Shown piece by piece: positions 35,728 through 43,945 of a DNA stretch of 64,000 bases (position 1 is the first letter of the stretch; the number at the start of each line of letters is the position of its first letter). Below the pieces are notes generated by a model that made no database searches, had not been told where the DNA came from, and saw nothing but the letters and a program-made list of their open reading frames with translations. The stretch is from DAIOEK01 sp963828285 (GTDB taxonomy: Bacteria; Chloroflexota; Anaerolineae; Anaerolineales; Anaerolineaceae): NCBI GenBank assembly GCA_963828285.1, contig CAWHEB010000002.1:558001-622000 (forward strand), in the 5' to 3' direction. A program made the position numbers and the translations under genes.

Positions 35728-36522
35728 ATGAAACTAGATAATAGTAATTTAAAATTATGTATTCAAAACCTGTCGGTGATGTATGACCAACGGAAGGTTC
35801 TCACGGATATAAGTTTATTGGTAAAACCGGGTGAAGTTGCCGCTTTGATCGGTCCAAATGGGGCTGGCAAGACAACTTTGATCCGAGCTATAAGCGGGGT
35901 AATACCAATCCAAAGTGGAAATATATTTATTGACGGCTTGGATATCCATCAGCTTGATCCGCTTAACCGCTCAAAATTACTTTCAGTCATTCCGCAGGCA
36001 AGGAATCTGCCGGCTGCCTTTACTGTAGAAGAAGTGGTTACGATGGGTAGAACTCCTTACATAGGATGGCTTGGCAAACTCAGTAAAAATGACGATGAAA
36101 TAATCAAATTGGCAATGCAGAAAACTGATGTACATTTCCTGAGAGATAGGAGAATGGGAGAACTTTCAGGAGGTGAACAACAACGTGTTTTAGTAGCACG
36201 TGCAATTGCCCAACAATCAAAAGTGATGCTGTTGGATGAACCAACCACCCACCTGGATATCCAGTATCAGATCACTCTGCTTGAAATTATTCGAGGTCTT
36301 GCGCATGATGATCAGCTAGTTATTTTAATGGCAATCCATGATCTGAACCTTGTTACCAAGTATGCAGATCAGGTGATTGCACTGGCAGATGGAGCAATCA
36401 GAGTTGCCGGACCCATGAATTTAGTCCTGACTGAACCGATCCTGTCTGATCTTTATAAAGTTCCCATGAAAATAATAGACCAGCCCGAAAATAGCGGTAA
36501 GGTCATTGTCACATTCTTATAA
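35728..36522 (+). CDS. btuD: Vitamin B12 ABC transporter ATPase BtuD
   Basis: A 264-residue ABC ATPase with Walker A GPNGAGKTT, signature LSGGEQQRV, Walker B MLLDEPTTHLD and the H-loop MAIHDLN. It powers BtuC. The ORF opens with a TTG three bases before the ATG at 35728; the ATG is preferred. The gene follows btuC after 3 bp, completing the riboswitch-controlled operon. Confidence 0.93.
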   Translation: MKLDNSNLKLCIQNLSVMYDQRKVLTDISLLVKPGEVAALIGPNGAGKTTLIRAISGVIPIQSGNIFIDGLDIHQLDPLNRSKLLSVIPQARNLPAAFTVEEVVTMGRTPYIGWLGKLSKNDDEIIKLAMQKTDVHFLRDRRMGELSGGEQQRVLVARAIAQQSKVMLLDEPTTHLDIQYQITLLEIIRGLAHDDQLVILMAIHDLNLVTKYADQVIALADGAIRVAGPMNLVLTEPILSDLYKVPMKIIDQPENSGKVIVTFL

Positions 36523-36599
36523 AGAAACTAACCAATAACTAACTTTCGTAATACTGTTTACTAATCCTTATACAGATGGGATTTATTGCCCGTTCTGAT

Positions 36600-36628
36600 T
36601 TGATATTCACAATCAATAATGCTACTAT
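36600..36628 (+). promoter_or_regulatory. Promoter of the Thr/Pro-rich surface protein gene
   Basis: TTGATA and TACTAT are spaced by 17 bp. The predicted start near 36635 excludes the longer reading frame beginning at 36619 and supports the ATG at 36682. Confidence 0.6.
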
Positions 36629-36681
36629 TTGGATACATATTATCCGATTTTATTATTGGTATCCAGAAGAGAGGTTTCATT

Positions 36682-38286
36682 ATGAATATTCGCTTATACG
36701 GGTTTCTCCGGTCTTTTTCCAAAATTGGTTATACCGTGGGGGTAATCACCCTGATTATCGGCGTTTTATTATCAGTCACGAATACTCCTGTCCAGGCTTC
36801 CTACTCGGGAGGGGATGGACGAGTAAATAGTGATCAGTTCACAAATAACCACCCAACAAACACCCCACGTCCTACCAGAACAGCGAGGCCAACAAATACA
36901 CCAGAGGATGAAGATCCCACAAAAACTCCCAAACCAACCAAAACCCAGGAGATTGAGGATCCCACAAACACACCAGAATCGCCTACAAATACACCGGATT
37001 CACCTACCAACACGCCTGAATCTCCTACAAATACTCCAGAGGAACCGACTAATACACCGGTGACTCCAGTCGGCGAGGATCCAACCAATACTCCCACTGC
37101 AACCAGTACAAATACACCTGTACCAACCACCAGTTCTACAAAAGAACCTGATGTGCAATTGAACTTATCCCATGTGGAATGTGTTGATGGTCATGTCGAA
37201 ATCCATTTTGTCCTGGTACATGTACCTGATGGAGCATCCATCGGTACACTCAGTTACACTTATGGTTCAATCGCTCCAGGAGCACATACCGGCTCAACTG
37301 TACATTTTACAGATAACAAGCCAAACGGCACTTACAACATCACTTCAGCGTCAGTAGTAGTGAATGGTGAAACGATTACCCTGCACAATCCCGGTGCATA
37401 CGCGGGAACCTACACTTGTAGTGTCGAACAGGAACCCAGCAATACTCCAACCTTTACGGCTACTGCAACCTATACAAATACCCCAACAGATACAAACACA
37501 CCGGAACCAACCAGTACTGGAACAGTAACAGCCACCCCTACTGATACTGCGACCCCCACTGCGACCGACACAGCAACAGCAACACCTACCGATACCGCAA
37601 CCTCAACGCCAACATCAACGGCAACTGCAACACCAACCGAACGTGTTCTGCTTCCCTTGAAATTGAGTTGGTTCTGTAATCAGGGAGTCCAGACCTGGAC
37701 GGTTGTGAATGAAAACGATTTTGATGTTGAATTTACCTGGGAGTTGAATCCTGGCGTCGATTCAGTAAACGCATTCAAACTAGCCAAACCAATGCCAAAA
37801 GCATTACTGGTCTTGGATGGTGGAACTCTCACCGCACCTGCCAACAGCTCCATCTCATGGATCACCGATCCAGGTTTCCATACCATGACCATCACCTGGA
37901 ATGGTCTTTCAGAAGGAACTTTTTCTGAAGAATTGACTACATCCAGAGAGAGCCCGTGCGCAGTTCAATTGACTACACCGACCGTGCAGCAGAATACGGG
38001 AACTCCCACCGGACCTACCTCCACACCTTCTGGTGGAAATACTCCAACAAACGTCCCAACTGTACAGCGGACAAATAGAGTCACCGTGGTAGCCACTCTC
38101 ACCCCATTACCGTTCGATCCTGGTGTTACTCCTGATCCATTGATCCCTGTAACCGGCTCTGACACCACAGGCAATCCATTCAACGGACTACCTTTATCAG
38201 GATTGTTCACCAATGTAGGTCTGATCCTGCTCGGGCTGGCAATGGCTAGTCACGGCGCAACCAGCAAATTTGGAATTAAACAATAA
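36682..38286 (+). CDS. Thr/Pro-rich surface protein with sortase-like C-terminal signal
   Basis: From the ATG at 36682 (GAGAGG upstream) the protein has about 534 residues: a signal peptide ending near PVQAS, a first TNTP-repeat tract (about 50-150), a beta domain with a Cys pair (about 155-250), a second TAT/PTDTA tract (about 255-325), and another beta domain starting FCNQGVQTWTVVNENDF. The C-terminus reads IPVTG, then a hydrophobic helix (LFTNVGLILLGLAMA) and a basic tail. That is the plan of a sortase substrate with IPVTG in place of LPxTG. A sortase gene follows at once. The ORF's upstream start at 36619 precedes the predicted transcript. Confidence 0.75.
   Translation: MNIRLYGFLRSFSKIGYTVGVITLIIGVLLSVTNTPVQASYSGGDGRVNSDQFTNNHPTNTPRPTRTARPTNTPEDEDPTKTPKPTKTQEIEDPTNTPESPTNTPDSPTNTPESPTNTPEEPTNTPVTPVGEDPTNTPTATSTNTPVPTTSSTKEPDVQLNLSHVECVDGHVEIHFVLVHVPDGASIGTLSYTYGSIAPGAHTGSTVHFTDNKPNGTYNITSASVVVNGETITLHNPGAYAGTYTCSVEQEPSNTPTFTATATYTNTPTDTNTPEPTSTGTVTATPTDTATPTATDTATATPTDTATSTPTSTATATPTERVLLPLKLSWFCNQGVQTWTVVNENDFDVEFTWELNPGVDSVNAFKLAKPMPKALLVLDGGTLTAPANSSISWITDPGFHTMTITWNGLSEGTFSEELTTSRESPCAVQLTTPTVQQNTGTPTGPTSTPSGGNTPTNVPTVQRTNRVTVVATLTPLPFDPGVTPDPLIPVTGSDTTGNPFNGLPLSGLFTNVGLILLGLAMASHGATSKFGIKQ
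36850..37130 (+). repeat. Tandem codon repeats for TNTP/PTNTPE units
   Basis: Short imperfect repeats of the type CCTACAAATACACC encode PTNTP-like units about fifteen times inside the surface protein. Unit length is mostly 15-21 bp. Such tracts change length easily by slippage and are hard to assemble. Confidence 0.8.
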
Positions 38287-38301
38287 TTGAATCTCCTCCG
38301 G

Positions 38302-38330
38302 AAACGAGCCGGGACAAACCCGGCTCGTTT
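38302..38330 (+). terminator. Hairpin between surface protein and sortase genes
   Basis: AAACGAGCCGGG and CCCGGCTCGTTT form a 12-bp stem around ACAAA, followed by ATTAATA. It ends 11 bp before the sortase start, so it may be a partial terminator that keeps the enzyme scarcer than its substrate. Confidence 0.75.
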
Positions 38331-38341
38331 ATTAATAAAAC

Positions 38342-39094
38342 ATGGAAAATATGATCAAATCAACTTTACTGGTTATCGCAGGTGGGATTGTTATTGGTGT
38401 AGCCAGTTGGAACTTTATTACACCCGCTTTACAAACATACCAGGATCAGGAATTCGAAAAACAAATGGTTTTACGGGCAACAGCAAAAGCCGAGGTACCG
38501 GTAATTCCGGCTGAAACGGCGACAGCCCTATATGACCTTTTCAATCCAGAACTTATTCAAAAAGGTGAGGTGTCTGATCAGACCTCCAAATCTTCACCCA
38601 CACCCAGCCAACAAGTTCATCAAAGTTTCATTCCTGACAGAATTGTCATAAAAGCTATTGGTGTCGATGCTCCCATCATCACAACCCGGAATGAAGCGGT
38701 TGAGATCAATGATCAATGGTTCGAACAATGGGAAGCTCCGAACTATCACGCTGTCGGCTGGTTGGATAAATCTGTTCCCATCGGGGTGATAGGAAACACC
38801 GTATTAAGCGGACATCACAATGTGGATGGAGAAGTATTCAAAAATCTGTCTTATTTACAGGTAGAGGATGAGATTCTCATATACTCGGGGAGCAAAGTAT
38901 TTAAGTATCAAGTGGCGGTGATCAAATTGTTGAACGAGCGGGATGCATCTATTGAAAACCGGAAGGCAAATGCGAAATGGATCGATACTACCGTGGATGA
39001 ACGCATTACATTGATCACTTGCTGGCCAAAGAGGAACAATACCCACCGCCTTATTGTTGTCGCTTATCCAGTAAAAAATTCAGGGGTATCTTGA
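38342..39094 (+). CDS. Sortase (transpeptidase)
   Basis: A 250-residue membrane-anchored protein: N-terminal helix (about 5-25), a linker, and a sortase domain from about residue 98 (PDRIVIKAIGVDAPI). The catalytic set is visible as H in TVLSGHHN, C in TLITCWP and R in THRLIVVAYP. It should cleave a C-terminal sorting signal and join the protein to a surface acceptor. The substrate is probably the gene product just upstream, which ends in IPVTG. The class cannot be settled by eye; D/E-like is likely. The start may be 38351 (second ATG), as no clear ribosome binding site precedes 38342. Confidence 0.85.
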   Translation: MENMIKSTLLVIAGGIVIGVASWNFITPALQTYQDQEFEKQMVLRATAKAEVPVIPAETATALYDLFNPELIQKGEVSDQTSKSSPTPSQQVHQSFIPDRIVIKAIGVDAPIITTRNEAVEINDQWFEQWEAPNYHAVGWLDKSVPIGVIGNTVLSGHHNVDGEVFKNLSYLQVEDEILIYSGSKVFKYQVAVIKLLNERDASIENRKANAKWIDTTVDERITLITCWPKRNNTHRLIVVAYPVKNSGVS

Positions 39095-39300
39095 ACAAAA
39101 ATCTAGAGAGAAAATACGAGAATATTTGATAAATATCCCGTTCTTTGCAGGGTAATACAACACAGGGGATCATTTTTTATTTTTTGTGTTAGAATTATCA
39201 AGTTGGATGTGTTAGTAATTTTTAATGCTGATTAAAGTTAATTTACAAATTTCGCGTCCCAGATAACCTGTGACGCGTTTCGTTAATAAAAGGTTTGAGA

Positions 39301-40947
39301 ATGAAAGAAAATAAAAAGAAACTTAGAATTATCCCACTCGGGGGGTTTGGCGAAGTGGGAAAGAATATGATGGTTTACGAGTATGGTGAAGATATCCTGC
39401 TCGTGGATGCCGGATTGATGTTCCCGGATAGCGATATGCCCGGAATAGATTACATCATTCCGGATTTCCAATATCTTAGAGAAAATCGTGACCGTATCCG
39501 CGGGATCGTGATCACACATGGTCATGAAGACCATACCGGGGCAATCCACCATTTATTACAAGAGATCAATGTCCCGATATATGCAACTCCATTGACTCGT
39601 GGTTTGATCGAAGTCAAATTGGGTAAAAATGGACTTGGCAGTAAGGCTATGCTCAATACAGTCCATGCCGGAGACACTGTAAAGATCGGCGTTTTTGACG
39701 TCGAATTCTTCCATGTTTGCCACTCGATCCCGGATGGTGTCGGTTTGGGTATCCATACTCCTCTGGGTTTGATCATCCATTCCGGTGACTATAAGTTTGA
39801 CCACACACCTGTCGATGGCTGGCCGTCAGATTATGCGAGGTTGGCAGATTTCTCCTCCCAGGGGGTTTTAGCACTCTTATCCGATTCAACAAATGCTGAG
39901 CGTGCTGGTTGGACCCCATCCGAAAAAGTGGTGGTTGAAGCTTTCAAAAAAGTGTTCCGTGAGGCTAAAGACAGAATCATCATTGTTTCATTCGCCTCCT
40001 TAATTAGTCGCATGCAGCAGGCAGCCAATGTTGCATCCGAGTTTGGTCGAAAACTGGCATTCGCTGGTACCTCGATGGTCGACAATGCAAAAATGGCAGC
40101 AAAATTGGGATATCTTGAAATCCCTGAAAGTGTATTGATACCCATTGAACAAGCTTTGACCATGCCCGGCGATCAGGTTGTCATTATGTGTACCGGATCT
40201 CAAGGAGAACCCACATCAATTTTAGGGCGTCTGTCCATGGGGACCAATCGACAGTTTGATATCCGTGAAGGCGACACCATTGTACTGTCTTCCCATCCAA
40301 TTCCCGGCAATGAAGAACCGATCTATAAAATGATCAATCGCCTGTTCGAACGTGGCGCGGATGTGATCTACGAAGCCATTGCAGCAGTGCATGTCTCCGG
40401 ACATGCCAGCCAGGAGGAAATGAAGCTGCTACTTCATTTGACCAGGCCAAAATACTTCATCCCGATGCATGGAGAACTACGACAGCTCAAGATGCACAAA
40501 CACCTGGCTATGGAAGTCGGAGTACCTGAAGAGAGAATATGCGTCATTGAAAATGGCCAGATAGTGGAAATATCCGACCAAGGTATGGTTTTGGATGGCA
40601 AAGTTACGGCTGGTGACGTGTTCGTTGATGGATCCGGGGTAGGGGATGTGAATCCGGATATCATGCGCGAACGGGAAGAACTTTCTCGCGACGGCATGAT
40701 CTTGATTTCGGTTGGAATGGACCGTTTCACCGGAGATGTATTAGGGGATCCTGATATCATCACCCGTGGTTTCATCACAGCTAGAGACAATACTGAGTTT
40801 TTATCTGGTATCCGCAAAAAGGTACTTGATGCAGTAAAACGTGTTGGTCAAAAAGATCGGGCAGAAATTGAACAGATTACGAAAGCCTTCATCTACAGTG
40901 AGACCCGGCGCAGACCTTATGTGGTTGTTAATATCAGCAAATCCTGA
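39301..40947 (+). CDS. rnj: Ribonuclease J
   Basis: The 548-residue protein is a metallo-beta-lactamase/beta-CASP ribonuclease with the metal motif THGHEDHTG, SGDYKFD, an SDSTNAE segment, GSQGEP, and a late VSGHAS motif. It processes and degrades RNA, with 5'-exonuclease and endonuclease activity in studied relatives. The ATG at 39301 is preferred over a TTG at 39295, because AAAGG lies 8 nt before it. A CGCGTC/GACGCG hairpin (39253-39277) sits in the leader. Confidence 0.93.
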   Translation: MKENKKKLRIIPLGGFGEVGKNMMVYEYGEDILLVDAGLMFPDSDMPGIDYIIPDFQYLRENRDRIRGIVITHGHEDHTGAIHHLLQEINVPIYATPLTRGLIEVKLGKNGLGSKAMLNTVHAGDTVKIGVFDVEFFHVCHSIPDGVGLGIHTPLGLIIHSGDYKFDHTPVDGWPSDYARLADFSSQGVLALLSDSTNAERAGWTPSEKVVVEAFKKVFREAKDRIIIVSFASLISRMQQAANVASEFGRKLAFAGTSMVDNAKMAAKLGYLEIPESVLIPIEQALTMPGDQVVIMCTGSQGEPTSILGRLSMGTNRQFDIREGDTIVLSSHPIPGNEEPIYKMINRLFERGADVIYEAIAAVHVSGHASQEEMKLLLHLTRPKYFIPMHGELRQLKMHKHLAMEVGVPEERICVIENGQIVEISDQGMVLDGKVTAGDVFVDGSGVGDVNPDIMREREELSRDGMILISVGMDRFTGDVLGDPDIITRGFITARDNTEFLSGIRKKVLDAVKRVGQKDRAEIEQITKAFIYSETRRRPYVVVNISKS

Positions 40948-40968
40948 TTCTTATAGTTAAAACTACTT

Positions 40969-41004
40969 AAAAGCCCATTTTTGATCATAAAAATGGGCTT
41001 TTTT
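40969..41004 (+). terminator. Terminator after RNase J
   Basis: AAAAGCCCATTTTT and AAAAATGGGCTTTT form a 14-bp stem with a GATCAT loop and a T-run. Confidence 0.9.
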
Positions 41005-41076
41005 AATACCCAATCTACAGAAATTTATATAATTGACGATAGAGTATGTATTCATAACTTGATTGGGGAGGATCAA

Positions 41077-41466
41077 ATGAAGTTATCGCGTTGGTTATCT
41101 GTTTTACTCGCATTAGTTTTTGTTTTCTCTTCTGTGGAAGCTGCCCCGGTTGCGGCGAAGTCGGGGTTGGATTCTGGTGCATGTTCCGTTTCCACCAGCT
41201 CCGATATCGTGACAAGCCCGGTAGTTGATTCGAAAGTGAAATTGGCAAAGCTTTCCATCAATAATAAGACTGGCGGCTACCTCAGCGTCCAATTACACGG
41301 AGAAAACGGTTCATATTGGTTCAGTATTGCCCCGGGCAAACATCGCGTCTTTGTTAAATCCGGAAGATACAGCTATACCGTAACTGCCAGGTGCGGAAGC
41401 AAGTCTGGTAGTGTAACTATCCGAAAAGGTCGAACATGGAAATGGTGGTGCGCTAAACGGAAGTAA
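41077..41466 (+). CDS. Small secreted basic protein
   Basis: From the ATG at 41077 (GGGGAGG 6 nt upstream) the protein has 129 residues: a signal peptide cut near VEAAP, a short Ser-rich stretch, and a compact C-terminal domain (about 65-129) with KLSINNKTGGYLSV, FSIAPGKHRVFVKSG and a Lys/Arg/Trp-rich end. Two Cys in the mature part may pair. The longer ORF from 40981 would begin inside the RNase J terminator and is rejected. Function unknown; the basic surface could bind polyanions. Confidence 0.7.
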   Translation: MKLSRWLSVLLALVFVFSSVEAAPVAAKSGLDSGACSVSTSSDIVTSPVVDSKVKLAKLSINNKTGGYLSVQLHGENGSYWFSIAPGKHRVFVKSGRYSYTVTARCGSKSGSVTIRKGRTWKWWCAKRK

Positions 41467-41480
41467 AAATTGAAGTTACA

Positions 41481-41509
41481 AAAAGGACCGGAGAAACCCG
41501 GTCCTTTTT
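41481..41509. terminator. Terminator between converging genes
   Basis: AAAAGGACCGG and CCGGTCCTTTT form an 11-bp stem with flanking A- and T-runs, between the small secreted protein gene and the LacI-type repressor gene. Confidence 0.88.
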
Positions 41510-41524
41510 CTTGTTGGCAAATGA

Positions 41525-42556
41525 TCAGATTGCTCTTGGAGGAGTGGTGGACTTACGGATGGCTAATTCACCCTTCAACATGACCTTCTTATTAACTGCG
41601 GATTCTGTCAGATTGGATTTTCTTAACTCCAGTATATCCAGCATCATCCTGGCGGCGCCTACTCCAAGATCATACTTAAATTGATGCAATGTTGTTAAAG
41701 GTGGATTCATATAAGCGGCAATCGCAATATCATCAAACCCGGTAACCGAAATATCTTCAGGAATGCGGTAACCCGCTTGCATCAAGGCACGATAAACACC
41801 AACCGCCATAAAATCGTTGTAACACATGATTGCTGTGGGTATTTTGGGTAAGGAAAGTAGATATTGAGCACCGGCAAAGCCACCTTCGGGAGTTCCACCT
41901 TTGGTTAGATGGATGAAATCTTCCCTGATCGTGAGACCGGCAGATTTCATCGTTTCCTGAAATCCTCTGATGCGTTCCGTGTTAGTCAATCCGCCTAATG
42001 TGTTACCCAGATAAGCGATGTTCTCATGCCCAAGTTTGATCAAGTGTCTGGTGACCAGGCTGATCCCGTAAACGTTATCGTTATAGATCAAATATTGGTA
42101 TTCCCCCGCACCTTCATTATTTACAATAGCAACCGGTAAACCATAGGAATGAAGCATAAATGCCTGTTCTTCGCTGAATTGCGGAGCTAGCAGGATCACA
42201 CCGTCCACCCCTCTTTCCAGCATCATCATCACAACTTCTTTTTCCCGTTGTTTGTTGCGATGTGTGGCAGCTACAAAGAAACTATATCCACTGGGATGCA
42301 GCACATCATCCACACCGTGCATGACCTCGCTCCAGAAAGGGTCATCGATATTACTTACAATCACACCCAATGCCCGGGTATGTCGAGTTTTTAATCCACG
42401 AGCGGTGGCACTGGGAACGTACCCCATGGTTGAAGCGATCTGCTTCACCCGTGCGGTTGTTTCAGTTGATATTGCTGGGTGGTCATGAAGGGCACGGGAC
42501 ACAGTTGTATGTGATACACCCGCCGCCTTGGCCACATCTTTGATCGTAATCGCCAT
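41525..42556 (-). CDS. LacI-family repressor of the inositol locus
   Basis: A 343-residue LacI/GalR regulator with an N-terminal helix-turn-helix (ITIKDVAKAAGVSHTTVSRAL) and a periplasmic-binding-like effector domain (GVIVSNIDDPFWSE, CYNDFMAVG, VTGFDDIAIA). It is divergent from the inositol operon and has a CACGTG-centred palindrome over its own start of transcription, so self-repression is likely. The ATG at 42556 has AAAGGA upstream and matches the family start; the ORF extends six codons further to 42574, through the operator. The inducer is probably inositol or a pathway intermediate. Confidence 0.9.
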   Translation of the reverse strand: MAITIKDVAKAAGVSHTTVSRALHDHPAISTETTARVKQIASTMGYVPSATARGLKTRHTRALGVIVSNIDDPFWSEVMHGVDDVLHPSGYSFFVAATHRNKQREKEVVMMMLERGVDGVILLAPQFSEEQAFMLHSYGLPVAIVNNEGAGEYQYLIYNDNVYGISLVTRHLIKLGHENIAYLGNTLGGLTNTERIRGFQETMKSAGLTIREDFIHLTKGGTPEGGFAGAQYLLSLPKIPTAIMCYNDFMAVGVYRALMQAGYRIPEDISVTGFDDIAIAAYMNPPLTTLHQFKYDLGVGAARMMLDILELRKSNLTESAVNKKVMLKGELAIRKSTTPPRAI

Positions 42557-42569
42557 GAAATCCTTTATA

Positions 42570-42583
42570 TGCACACGTGTTCA
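42570..42583. promoter_or_regulatory. Operator O1 at the repressor gene
   Basis: TGCACACGTGTTCA, a near-perfect palindrome of the LacI-family kind with a central CG. It covers the predicted start point of the repressor gene. Confidence 0.75.
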
Positions 42584-42588
42584 TAGAT

Positions 42589-42617
42589 ATTGTGCGTGCT
42601 TGAAGAAAAATTGTCAA
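42589..42617 (-). promoter_or_regulatory. Promoter of the LacI-type repressor
   Basis: On the minus strand TTGACA (42617-42612) and CACAAT (42594-42589) are spaced by 17 bp. The start point would fall in operator O1. Confidence 0.55.
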
Positions 42618-42816
42618 GTAGTATTTCGTGATTTCTGAGATTGCTCAATAAGGGCCTGGATCATAATTAGATATTCAATGGGTTGGTGAAAATGCACCGC
42701 GTTCCGTCACATTGGTTCTAGTTGGTACCTCCTATGCTATGATATATAAATGATCCCTGATGTCTTGATGAAAATATTAAAGGGAAATCATGCATAAGAA
42801 TCTGGAATTTTATATC

Positions 42817-42844
42817 TTGACAAACCTATAAAATCTTCTATAAT
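42817..42844 (+). promoter_or_regulatory. Promoter of the inositol operon
   Basis: Perfect TTGACA (42817-42822) and TATAAT (42839-42844) with a 16-bp spacer. Operator O2 begins at the last base of the -10 box. Confidence 0.8.
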
Positions 42845-42857
42845 GTTCACGTGTGCA
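42844..42857. promoter_or_regulatory. Operator O2 at the inositol promoter
   Basis: TGTTCACGTGTGCA, the same motif as O1 read on the other strand. It lies over the start point, where a bound repressor would block transcription. Confidence 0.8.
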
Positions 42858-42961
42858 TATATTCTGACTCGAATTGTGTCACAAGAGATTCCCAACATCG
42901 ACGTATACTCGAAAAATAACTGAATAGTGTAGTTTTCGGAATATTTATTTCCAAAAATAAA

Positions 42962-42975
42962 TGCACACGTGTGCG
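42962..42975. promoter_or_regulatory. Operator O3 in the iolB leader
   Basis: TGCACACGTGTGCG, the most symmetric copy. Its centre is 118 bp downstream of the centre of O2, so it could support looping or a roadblock. Confidence 0.75.
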
Positions 42976-43028
42976 AAGATTAACGATAGTCTACAGCTTT
43001 TTGATTGAACTGACCAGAAGAGGAGTTT

Positions 43029-43943
43029 ATGAAGCAGTACGATTTAGGATCGCTCGTTATTCATGGAAATGCCTCCCCCGAATCAGATATTCTTGTCGAT
43101 GTGCGTCCCGAGGATGCAGGTTGGGATACGATCACCTTTCAAGCACGCCGTCTGTCGTCTGGTATCCAATGGTCTTCCGAAACCGGGAACAATGAGGTTG
43201 CTATTGTCATCCTCTCGGGTATCGTAAATATTCATTCTGATAAGGGAAATTGGGATCAGATTGGCGGTCGTACCACAGTATTTAGCGGATTACCCCATGC
43301 GCTGTATCTCTCCAAATCGACTACCTTTACGATCACAGCGCAAAGCGATTGCGAATTCGCGATTGCCAGAACTCCGGCAATCACTCAGAGACAACCTAAA
43401 ATAATAACTCCCGCTGATGTCAATGTTGAAATACGCGGTGGAGATCACGCCACCCGCCAGATCAATCAAATCATCCCGCCAGGTTTTCCGTGTGACCGAT
43501 TGGTAATTGTGGAGGTTTATACTCCGGGTGGAAACTGGTCCAGTTATCCTCCCCACAAACATGACGTGCGTAAAGTCTCTCCAGATGGCATCCTTCTCGA
43601 AGCTGATCTGGATGAAGTATATTTCTACAAGATCGATCGGCCTGAAGGGTACGCAATTCAACGGATTTATACTGATCCGGAATCGCCTTTACACAAAGCT
43701 GACAAAGGGTTTGATGTTCCCGTTTTGGTGAAGAACAATGATGTTGCCCTCGTTCCGGAAGGGTATCACCCGGTCAGTAGTCCCCCTGGATATACAACCT
43801 ATTACTTGAACATACTGGCAGGATCGGACCAAAGTCTGGCCGCATTGGATGACCCTGCTTTCACTTGGGTGAAGGATTCTTATACATACAAAGATCCCCG
43901 CGTACCCATATTCCCAATTAATAAGAGCGGTAAAAAGGAGTGA
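43029..43943 (+). CDS. iolB: 5-deoxy-glucuronate isomerase IolB
   Basis: A 304-residue cupin-type isomerase: GWDTITFQARRL, EVAIVILSGIVNI, the metal-site stretch YPPHKHD, and DEVYFYKIDRPEG with PEGYHPVSSPPG. It converts 5-deoxy-glucuronate to 2-deoxy-5-keto-gluconate, a middle step of inositol breakdown. It is the first gene of the operon, behind the O2/O3-controlled promoter, with AAGAGGAG before its ATG. Its stop overlaps the leader of iolD. Confidence 0.93.
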   Translation: MKQYDLGSLVIHGNASPESDILVDVRPEDAGWDTITFQARRLSSGIQWSSETGNNEVAIVILSGIVNIHSDKGNWDQIGGRTTVFSGLPHALYLSKSTTFTITAQSDCEFAIARTPAITQRQPKIITPADVNVEIRGGDHATRQINQIIPPGFPCDRLVIVEVYTPGGNWSSYPPHKHDVRKVSPDGILLEADLDEVYFYKIDRPEGYAIQRIYTDPESPLHKADKGFDVPVLVKNNDVALVPEGYHPVSSPPGYTTYYLNILAGSDQSLAALDDPAFTWVKDSYTYKDPRVPIFPINKSGKKE

Positions 43944-43945
43944 TC

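Noticed and set aside
36834..37130. Minus-strand Val/Gly-rich ORF and a CRISPR-like look of the repeats
   Set aside because: Repeats are short, contiguous and in frame with the TNTP-coding gene, with no unique spacers; the ORF is a mirror of that coding repeat.
40981..41076. N-terminal extension of the small secreted protein
   Set aside because: It begins in the RNase J terminator, and the internal ATG has an ideal ribosome binding site and signal peptide.
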